DNA of 20,193 bases from CAYHBO01 sp964354855 (GTDB lineage Bacteria; Babelota; Babeliae; Babelales; RVW-14), in contig CAYHBO010000029.1 in the NCBI GenBank assembly GCA_964354855.1, positions 1-20,193 on the forward strand, in the 5' to 3' direction. Below, piece by piece: positions 15,079-20,193 of the stretch. Position 1 is the stretch's first letter, and every line of letters starts with the position of its first letter. The position numbers and the translations under genes were made by a program. Under the pieces are notes generated by a model. It saw only the letters and a list, made by a program, of their open reading frames with translations, ran no database searches and was not told the DNA's origin.

Positions 15079-15723
15079 ATGATACCGGTATCGGCAGACG
15101 AAAAAGTATGGGGGCTTCTTGAGCGAGAAGGGAAAGTTTCTCCTGAGCAGCTTGAGTTATTCAAGCGTTATGAAGCATTTATGGCTGAGCGTAATGAAGA
15201 GGTTAACTTGACCGCTATTACTGCTCCATTGAGTGTTGTTCGCTATCATTTTCTTGATTCTTTAATGTTGTCAAAGTTTCTGGATATGTCGACGATAAAA
15301 TGTCTTGCAGATATTGGTACCGGAGCAGGTTTCCCGGCTATTCCTCTAAAAATTATGTTTCCGCATCTTAAGTTGGTGCTTATCGAAGTAAATAACAAAA
15401 AACGGCAGTTTTTGATTGATTTGATCAAGTTACTTGAGCTTAAGGCTGACGATATTCAAATTTGTGGCTATGACTGGCGAACGGTGTTGCGTATTACTGA
15501 CTATGACATTGATTTGTTTGTGACACGTGCTGCGCTTGCTGACGAAGAGCTTTGTAGAGCCTTTAAGCCTGGCTGCCGCTATAAAAATGCGTCTATGGTT
15601 TATTGGGCTGCCAAAGAGTGGGAAGTTCACCCACGGGCTGCTGGGTTGGTGCGGCGCGTTGAAGAGTATAAAATTGCGTTGAAGCGTCGGAAACTGGTTT
15701 TCTTTGGTTTACCCACAGAGTAG
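15079..15723 (+). CDS. rsmG: 16S rRNA (guanine(527)-N7)-methyltransferase RsmG
   Basis: RsmG (GidB) makes m7G527 in 16S rRNA with S-adenosylmethionine. The protein has the family features in order: RNEEVNLTAIT near residue 40, the HFLDSLML segment, the SAM-binding motif ADIGTGAGFPAIPLKI, VLIEVNNKKRQFL as the second motif, and VTRAALADEEL. The C-terminal strand ends in VFFGLP. The length of 214 residues is normal. An in-frame ATG at 15064 has no ribosome site; AAAAGGA ends 6 nt before the ATG at 15079, so that start is preferred. The gene is often next to gidA or parA near the origin, which is not seen here. A strong terminator follows. Confidence 0.93.
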   Translation: MIPVSADEKVWGLLEREGKVSPEQLELFKRYEAFMAERNEEVNLTAITAPLSVVRYHFLDSLMLSKFLDMSTIKCLADIGTGAGFPAIPLKIMFPHLKLVLIEVNNKKRQFLIDLIKLLELKADDIQICGYDWRTVLRITDYDIDLFVTRAALADEELCRAFKPGCRYKNASMVYWAAKEWEVHPRAAGLVRRVEEYKIALKRRKLVFFGLPTE

Positions 15724-15750
15724 TTAAGTTTTTCTTGTTTTTAATATTTG

Positions 15751-15793
15751 ACCCAGGGGCTTAAGAATTAATGCTTAAGCCCCTGGGTTTTTT
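15751..15793 (+). terminator. Intrinsic terminator of rsmG
   Basis: A perfect 15-bp stem (15751-15765 with 15774-15788) with an 8-nt loop is followed by a T run to 15793. The minus strand lacks a comparable T run after the hairpin, so it serves rsmG only. I see no separate terminator for the convergent MutS-like gene. Confidence 0.95.
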
Positions 15794-15861
15794 GATGGTA
15801 TTTTAATGTAAATGTTAATTTTACTGTACTAAATATATACCGTGAAATGTGTTATTTGTTC

Positions 15862-17892
15862 CTATCTGTACTTATTTCTGGCGTCCCGACATACTGAACT
15901 TCCGATTTTCTGGTTACTGATCCCAGGTTCAAGTTTGTAGGTAGAGGTGTATGCTGGTTCTTCTCCAGAATTGCAAAGCTCGGTGACACTTACTTTGTTG
16001 TTTATAATGTTGAATTCTTTTTTATGCGTTTCAAAATGGTGTGCAAGCTGGTGATGATGAGTTGCCATGATGGTTATATTGTGTGACATTTTGCTTAAAG
16101 TTGCTATGTCAGTTTTTGCTTCTTTAATGGCGGTTTCATCATCGGTGCCGGTATAAATTTCATCAAAAATAACCAAACTGAACGCGTTGTTCATCTCTCC
16201 TATTTGTTTTACAGCATAAAGAATCTCTGCGGTTCGTGCGGCTTCAGCTTGAAAGAGTGACTGGCTTCCAATGGTATCCGTTATGTTCAGATAGGTTTCT
16301 ATGAGCGCGAATGGAGTTACTTTCATGTTCTGTGCTGGGGCTATGCCAAAGGTTTGCGCCATAATAACCGCAATGACTACTTCACGTAGGAATGTTGATT
16401 TCCCGCCTGCATTAGGGCCAGTGATGATCATATTTTGTGTAATGTCATCGTTTACTCCAAGTGAAACGTCATTAGTGATTGCGGTGTTTGGATCAAGCAT
16501 AGGGTGCCATAGCTCAGAGATTTCTAGGCGGGGGCTTGTGTCTTGAGTGTACTCAGTAAAGCAGTACTGTGTTGCTTGTAATGATTTGCAATACTTGGCA
16601 ATCGAAAGATAGATATCAATCTGTCCTGCAAATTTTAAGAGATCAATAAGGCTTGATGGATCAGACTGTATAGCGTTGAAGGTACTTAATGTTTTCCCTG
16701 GAGATCTCGACGTACAATAACCATTGAGGATTTTTGTCGTGTTGGTTTGAGTGCATTTTTCTATGGAATTAAGTTGCGAGTTATTTTGTATGGTTTCTTC
16801 AAGCGTTTTAATTGCATTGGAAAGCATTGAAGCTTGCGTCATCTTTTTATCAATGTCACTGGTGACTTTGGCATGGGACTTTGCAATAGCAAAACTCATC
16901 TTGATTCCTTTGTACCAGCTGTATAACTCATAGCAGTTGAGTGCAATGACGGCGGCTCTTATTGGTTTTGTTACCTTAATGCTTTTTGTTCCAATAACGC
17001 CCATGTTTATGTCGACTTTATCTTTGAACATGCCATCAAATCTGGCTTCGTAATGGGTCTTTGCCGTTTTGAAAAATGATGGTGATTTGTAGTCTGGGTT
17101 GAGTTCTGAAAGAAATTGAGCTGACATTTTTTGTATAATAAAACTACTGATTACGGGTAACAGTAGCGGCGTTATTACTGCAAAGGTTTGTCCAATGGTA
17201 GTATCTTTTTGATAGTTAAGCCCGAGAGCCGTTGTATTTTTGTTCAAATTTTCAGAAGAAAAATAGGGTATTTTGTAGTAATCGTTGATAGTGTCATCAT
17301 GCTTTTTAAAGAACCAAAGTATTTCTTTCTCGAGTGCTTTGATTGTGGTGATCTGTTGATTAAGTGCTGTAAATAATGCTTCGTCGGTGAGCAACGTCTT
17401 AATGATCAGTTGCCGTTTTTGTAAAACATCAATGTCGATAGTAGGTTCATACAGCATTTTTTGCAGAAGAATTTTACCAACGACCGTTGCGGTGTGATCT
17501 AACTTGTTGAAAAGGTGTTGATCGGGTTTGTCAGGGTTGCCAGAGTAAAAGAGGGTGAGATCTTTGCATACATGATGTTTTAGTTGATTGGTTTTTTCAT
17601 CCGTGAGTTCTTTATCGTTTACTTGGAGCATGTTGTAGGCGATCTGTAGTGCTTCTCCAGGCAGTAAGTCCTGTGTTTTGAGGCTATCCCATTTTGATGG
17701 TAGTTGTTGTTTGTTTATCTTCTTGTTTTCTTCGTTAATACTGGTTATTTGTTTTTGCTCTTCCTGTATATCAATTGCGCAGGATGGGAGGTAAAGCATA
17801 GCAAGATTATCATAAATATTCTTAGGTGTGATAGTTAAAGGATAGGTAAGTAACGCTAAAATAATGCTAATTTTTTTAAATATGGTGGTCAT
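15862..17892 (-). CDS. MutS-type ATPase with N-terminal signal/anchor segment
   Basis: A 676-residue MutS homologue. A core-domain segment lies at about 126-168 (FNKLDHTATVVGKILLQKM, then a DVLQKRQLI helix). The ATPase domain has Walker A TGPNAGGKST (491-500), the SLFQAEAARTAEIL signature (545-558), Walker B LVIFDEIYTGTD (573-584) and a MATHHHQL switch (609-616). The mismatch-recognition and connector domains of true MutS are missing, as is a Smr domain, so classical mismatch repair is unlikely. Residues 1-22 form a basic-then-hydrophobic segment like a signal or anchor. A second hydrophobic stretch is at about 236-254, and a weaker one at 311-329. The ATG has only a weak ribosome site. A MerR/SoxR-like promoter lies upstream. 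Family is secure; function and location are open. Confidence 0.88.
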   Translation of the reverse strand: MTTIFKKISIILALLTYPLTITPKNIYDNLAMLYLPSCAIDIQEEQKQITSINEENKKINKQQLPSKWDSLKTQDLLPGEALQIAYNMLQVNDKELTDEKTNQLKHHVCKDLTLFYSGNPDKPDQHLFNKLDHTATVVGKILLQKMLYEPTIDIDVLQKRQLIIKTLLTDEALFTALNQQITTIKALEKEILWFFKKHDDTINDYYKIPYFSSENLNKNTTALGLNYQKDTTIGQTFAVITPLLLPVISSFIIQKMSAQFLSELNPDYKSPSFFKTAKTHYEARFDGMFKDKVDINMGVIGTKSIKVTKPIRAAVIALNCYELYSWYKGIKMSFAIAKSHAKVTSDIDKKMTQASMLSNAIKTLEETIQNNSQLNSIEKCTQTNTTKILNGYCTSRSPGKTLSTFNAIQSDPSSLIDLLKFAGQIDIYLSIAKYCKSLQATQYCFTEYTQDTSPRLEISELWHPMLDPNTAITNDVSLGVNDDITQNMIITGPNAGGKSTFLREVVIAVIMAQTFGIAPAQNMKVTPFALIETYLNITDTIGSQSLFQAEAARTAEILYAVKQIGEMNNAFSLVIFDEIYTGTDDETAIKEAKTDIATLSKMSHNITIMATHHHQLAHHFETHKKEFNIINNKVSVTELCNSGEEPAYTSTYKLEPGISNQKIGSSVCRDARNKYR

Positions 17893-17943
17893 AGTCTGAT
17901 CTTTCGATGAGATTGTTTATACGATTTATTGAGATTGATTGTG

Positions 17944-17957
17944 TTGTTCTAGAACAA
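17944..17957. promoter_or_regulatory. 14-nt palindrome near predicted transcription start
   Basis: TTGTTCTAGAACAA is a perfect palindrome. It lies 6 nt beyond the -10 element of the promoter at 17963-17993 and thus overlaps the expected transcription start of the MutS-like gene. It may be a repressor site. Confidence 0.4.
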
Positions 17958-17962
17958 AAACG

Positions 17963-17993
17963 AGTATAAGATCTCAGGTAACCTGAGGGTCAA
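17963..17993 (-). promoter_or_regulatory. MerR/SoxR-like promoter with palindromic 19-bp spacer
   Basis: On the minus strand TTGACC (17993-17988) and TATACT (17968-17963) are separated by 19 bp, too long for an ordinary sigma70 promoter. The spacer contains the perfect 15-nt palindrome CTCAGGTTACCTGAG (17973-17987). This arrangement is characteristic of promoters activated by MerR-family proteins, which twist the spacer. The palindrome resembles the SoxR site of the soxS promoter. It points at the MutS-like gene. No MerR-type gene is in the window. Confidence 0.55.
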
Positions 17994-18018
17994 CTGTTAT
18001 TTTGCGAGTTATAGAAAA

Positions 18019-18228
18019 TTAATCTTTACTGAACTCCAGCAAGTCGCCGGGTTGGCACTCAAGCTCTCTGCAAAGAGCTTCTAGCGTTGAAAATCGAATT
18101 GCTTTAGCTTTGTCATTCTTGAGAATGGAAAGATTGGCTTCCGTAATATCAACGCGTTCTGCAAGTTCATTGAGTTTCATTTTTCGTTTGAGCATCATTT
18201 CATCTAGGTTTACTTTTATGTGTGCCAT
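18019..18228 (-). CDS. YozG-like Cro/C1-type HTH regulator
   Basis: A 69-residue single-domain HTH protein. The helix-turn-helix spans about residues 18-45 (LNELAERVDITEANLSILKN), followed by FSTLEALCRELECQPGDLLEF, the typical ending of YozG-type regulators. A strong ribosome site AGGAGG lies 5 nt before the ATG. It starts 8 nt after the stop of the DUF2975 gene, so the two form an operon. Such regulators are commonly paired with DUF2975 membrane proteins. It probably controls its own operon, possibly through the repeats at 18841-18890. Confidence 0.93.
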   Translation of the reverse strand: MAHIKVNLDEMMLKRKMKLNELAERVDITEANLSILKNDKAKAIRFSTLEALCRELECQPGDLLEFSKD

Positions 18229-18236
18229 GATACCTC

Positions 18237-18770
18237 CTAGACCGTTAAATCTTGATCGTCTTGTAGTTTTGCAGCTCGAGCAACGACGGCAGCAATACCT
18301 GCAAAGAGAACATACATGAAGAGATGTGTTAATCCCATCATACCAAGACCGAAAAACATGATACTTTTTTGCATTTTTGGCATAAGTACTATGTAGGTAA
18401 AAGTGATTTGAGTCATGTTATAAAGGCCCCAGTATAAAGACATTTTTTTAAGCTGGGCAAAAAGAAGAGCTGATGGCGTACTAAAAGTTTCACCTTTACT
18501 AGATAAGCGAGCGATTTTAATACCGATCCAAAGCCCATAGACCATGAAAGCAGCACTTACGGCACCTATCAAAAAAAGGCATATACGCTGCAGAATTGAG
18601 AATGCATAGGGGTTATAACCGTAAAGATCATCCATGGCCTTCATAACTTTTTCGCCCATTAAGAGATCTGGGAAAATATTATTAATAATAAGCATGGCGA
18701 CAACAACGGGAATAAGAAGCATACAGAGAATTTCAATGCACTTACCCCAAAATTTTGCGTTTAGTTTCAT
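18237..18770 (-). CDS. DUF2975 family membrane protein
   Basis: A 177-residue protein with four predicted membrane helices (about 8-30, 58-85, 108-130 and 137-165). The ending AAKLQDDQDLTV is typical of DUF2975 proteins, which usually finish in a DLTV/DLTI-type motif. The family has no established function, but it is regularly encoded with a YozG-like HTH protein, as here. AAAGG lies about 6 nt before the ATG. The gene diverges from mazEF across 188 bp that hold the repeat cluster. A role in membrane sensing for the partner regulator has often been supposed; nothing in the sequence proves it. Confidence 0.88.
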   Translation of the reverse strand: MKLNAKFWGKCIEILCMLLIPVVVAMLIINNIFPDLLMGEKVMKAMDDLYGYNPYAFSILQRICLFLIGAVSAAFMVYGLWIGIKIARLSSKGETFSTPSALLFAQLKKMSLYWGLYNMTQITFTYIVLMPKMQKSIMFFGLGMMGLTHLFMYVLFAGIAAVVARAAKLQDDQDLTV

Positions 18771-18840
18771 AAGCGCCTTTCATTATTTGAATAAACTTAT
18801 AGCAATCACGATTTTGTAACGTTACGGTGCTTATGTTACT

Positions 18841-18890
18841 ATAAAAATATCGAAAATCAATAATTATTTATCGAAAATCGATATTTTTAT
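18841..18890. repeat. Inverted and direct repeats, candidate operator
   Basis: ATAAAAATATCGA (18841-18853) and its exact reverse complement (18878-18890) form a 13-bp inverted repeat. Within it TATCGAAAATC occurs twice as a direct repeat (18848-18858 and 18869-18879), with starts 21 bp apart, about two helical turns. The cluster lies between the divergent DUF2975/HTH and mazEF units and just upstream of a candidate mazEF promoter. Confidence 0.6.
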
Positions 18891-18898
18891 TAAGTTTA

Positions 18899-18927
18899 TT
18901 GTAATTAGTATTGGTCTATTGTAGTAT
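18899..18927 (+). promoter_or_regulatory. Candidate promoter of the mazEF pair
   Basis: TTGTAA (18899-18904) and TAGTAT (18922-18927) are each 4 of 6 matches to the -35 and -10 consensus, with a 17-bp spacer. Transcription would start about 25 bp before the antitoxin ATG. The repeat cluster ends 8 bp upstream of the -35. Confidence 0.4.
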
Positions 18928-18958
18928 TGGTTTAATAATTAATTTATTAAGGAGTGAT

Positions 18959-19186
18959 ATGAGAAAAATAAATGCGACATTTTCTATTCCAGAAGAGACT
19001 AGTAAGCTTCTTCATGCGGTAGTTGGTCAAAGAAAAATCAGTAGTTTTGTGACGCAAGCCATAAATGATGCTTTGGCAAAAGAAGTAGATGGATTGCGAG
19101 AGGCTTATAAGCTTGCGGAAAAAGATCCTGCACGTCAGGAAGTGATAGATGATTGGAAAGTACTTGATGGTGAGGGTTGGGAATGA
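18959..19186 (+). CDS. MazE-type (ribbon-helix-helix-like) antitoxin
   Basis: A 75-residue antitoxin for the adjacent MazF. The N-terminal strand INATFSIPEE followed by the helix SSFVTQAINDALAKE fits a ribbon-helix-helix DNA-binding domain. The acidic, Trp-containing C-terminus (DDWKVLDGEGWE) is the likely toxin-binding tail. AAGGAG ends 4 nt before the ATG at 18959; the longer frame from 18911 lacks a ribosome site. The stop overlaps the toxin start in the ATGA arrangement. Such antitoxins usually repress their own operon, with the toxin as co-repressor. Confidence 0.85.
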   Translation: MRKINATFSIPEETSKLLHAVVGQRKISSFVTQAINDALAKEVDGLREAYKLAEKDPARQEVIDDWKVLDGEGWE

Positions 19187-19515
19187 GTAGCCCTAAAAAA
19201 GGTGAAATTTACTGGGTTAATTTAGATCCAACGGTCGGATCAGAAATTAATAAAAAACGTCCTGCGGTTATTGTGTCAAACGACGTTGGTAACGAAATTT
19301 CACGACGAGTAATAATTGCGCCTATTACGAGTAAAGTAACAAAAATATTTCCGTTTGAGGTCGAGGTAGAAGTTAAGGGGAAAAAGGGTAAAGTGTTGCT
19401 TGATCAAGTGCGAGCCGTTGATAAGTTAAGACTTGAAAATAAAATTTCAGAGTTAGACGTTGAAACGATGCAAGAAGTTAATGATGCTTTAAAGATTGTT
19501 TTTGCATTAAGATAA
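19183..19515 (+). CDS. mazF: MazF/PemK-family endoribonuclease toxin
   Basis: A 110-residue MazF toxin, normal in length. Recognisable blocks are KKGEIYWVNLDPTVGSEINK, then KRPAVIVSND, the strand IIAPITSK, and LLDQVRAVDKLRL, followed by a C-terminal helix. MazF proteins cut single-stranded RNA at short sequences; the cut site cannot be read from the sequence. The start is the ATG at 19183, which overlaps the antitoxin stop. An in-frame TTG at 19177 is less likely, since GAGGG lies 6 nt before the ATG. The frame is intact with no sign of decay. No terminator is visible after it, and the macAB remnant begins 20 bp downstream on the other strand. Confidence 0.93.
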   Translation: MSSPKKGEIYWVNLDPTVGSEINKKRPAVIVSNDVGNEISRRVIIAPITSKVTKIFPFEVEVEVKGKKGKVLLDQVRAVDKLRLENKISELDVETMQEVNDALKIVFALR

Positions 19516-19536
19516 CTAACTTCCTTGAATTTAACG

Positions 19537-19713
19537 CTATTGTTCGTTTAGTGCATCTACGGGATTAAGCTTAGAGGCCTTTATGGCGGGGTAAAGTCCG
19601 AACAGAATCCCAAGGAAAATGCCAATGATGCCTCCAATACTGCAGATGCACATTGCCTCGATAAGAAATTGCCGTCTGATAATGCATGGTGTAGCGCCAA
19701 TTGCCATGAGTCG
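19537..19713 (-). pseudogene. macB remnant, C-terminal fragment of ABC permease
   Basis: Translated on the minus strand, this gives RLMAIGATPCIIRRQFLIEA, then a Gly/Ile-rich hydrophobic stretch and YPAIKASKLNPVDALNEQ before TAG. This is the end of a MacB/FtsX-type permease. Upstream parts (ATPase, first helices and periplasmic domain) are missing. The last two membrane helices appear merged into one short stretch, which suggests an internal deletion of roughly 40 residues. It lacks a start. It abuts the macA remnant in a different frame. Confidence 0.8.
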
Positions 19714-20105
19714 GTGTCACCAGTTCCTGGATCAATGATGGTAAGAAGCTGGCCTACCTGAACATGTTCATTTTATTTTACACAAAGCTCTTTGACAATG
19801 CCTGATATGATACTGCCAACTTTAACAGGATTTTTAATATCGAGGTCTCCGCTGGCGGTAACTGATTGGGTTAACGATCGCGTTGTAAGACGTTCGGTTT
19901 TAATGATTGGGGCTGGTTTTTGATAGAGATGTTTTTGTTGGTCGTTTTAGTAATGGATTACTTGTCTTCTTCGCATTCAGTGTCGATTGGACTCTATTTG
20001 CTGTCATTACTGTTTGCTTGTTGTTCTTCTTTCCCCTGCTTGTGTGATCTCCGTAATGCTAGCTACAAGGCCGGTGGCCACGAGTAATAGTTTTAAAAGT
20101 TTCAT
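19714..20105 (-). pseudogene. macA remnant, decayed membrane fusion protein
   Basis: The ATG at 20105 has GGAGA upstream and starts a signal-peptide-like segment MKLLKLLLVATGLVASIT, but the frame stops after 32 codons. Further on, the same frame gives TQSVTASGDLDIKNPVKVG, then SGIVKELCVK, an in-frame TAA and NEHVQVGQLLTIIDPGTG. That is the N-terminal half of a MacA/HlyD-type adaptor (VTASG, VG..SG, VGQLL..IDP pattern). Several stops and apparent frameshifts lie between the two readable parts. The coiled-coil and C-terminal half are gone, the text passing directly into the macB fragment. One deletion plus later decay explains this. Confidence 0.78.
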
Positions 20106-20124
20106 ATTAAGTTCTCCGTTTAAA

Positions 20125-20193
20125 TTAAATAATAATTATGTTCGGAAAGCTGTTTAGTAATTTTTGTCTGCCGGCATCGGTGATGTTGTGGCA
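20125..20193 (-). CDS. Possible 3' end of a gene running off the window
   Basis: An open frame of 22 codons enters from the right edge and reads CHNITDAGRQKLLNSFPNIIII before TAA. It ends 19 nt before the macA remnant start, with that gene's ribosome site between them. This is a natural operon spacing, but the fragment is too short to identify. Confidence 0.3.
   Translation of the reverse strand, partial: CHNITDAGRQKLLNSFPNIIII

Noticed and set aside
15862..17892. Calling the gene mutS or mutS2
   Set aside because: The mismatch-recognition and connector domains of MutS and the Smr nuclease domain of MutS2 are not seen, and hydrophobic segments are present.

Overview
The window looks like AT-rich chromosomal DNA from a Gram-negative bacterium. 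It holds three lipid A genes or companions, at least six genes for predicted lipoproteins, and many exported proteins I cannot match to a family. Core genes (dnaA, rsmH, rsmG, spoVG, tRNA-Gln) are scattered among orphan secreted proteins. This mix best fits a reduced, host-associated lineage such as Candidatus Dependentiae (TM6/Babeliae). That assignment is inference from gene content and was not tested by a database search.

Layout. 1-203: leader with a hairpin and a possible promoter. 207-2765 (+): a large exported orphan protein. 2770-5894 (-): an apparent transcription unit spoVG, tRNA-Gln(TTG), lpxA, Gfo/Idh/MocA oxidoreductase, lpxI. It has a good sigma70-type promoter ahead of spoVG and 4-nt start/stop overlaps between the last three genes. 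5902-9441 (-): dnaA, a two-repeat lipoprotein gene and rsmH. 9546-13062 (+): a PilF/PilW-like TPR lipoprotein, a small exported protein with a possible thioredoxin-like fold, and an M3-family oligopeptidase with a lipobox, closed by a bidirectional terminator. 13132-14962 (-): a tandem pair of related low-complexity lipoproteins (one Ala/Pro/Lys-rich with a Cys/His tail, one His/Lys-rich), a small lipoprotein and an exported orphan. 15079-15723 (+): rsmG with a strong terminator. 15862-17892 (-): a MutS-type ATPase lacking the mismatch-recognition domains and carrying an N-terminal signal/anchor-like segment. 18019-18770 (-): a DUF2975 membrane protein followed by its usual YozG-like HTH partner. 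18959-19515 (+): a MazE/MazF-type toxin-antitoxin pair. 19537-20105 (-): a decayed macA-macB remnant. 20125-20193 (-): possibly the end of another gene.

How the genes relate. LpxA and LpxI catalyse steps of lipid A synthesis. The oxidoreductase between them resembles GnnA-type partners of lpxA, although no gnnB is visible here. The most unusual locus is the MutS-like gene. Its predicted topology is atypical, and upstream of it lies a promoter with a 19-bp spacer filled by a 15-nt palindrome. That is the architecture of MerR/SoxR-regulated promoters, but no MerR-type regulator is present in the window. The divergent region between the DUF2975/HTH pair and mazEF carries a 13-bp inverted repeat and an 11-bp direct repeat spaced 21 bp apart, so it is a strong operator candidate.
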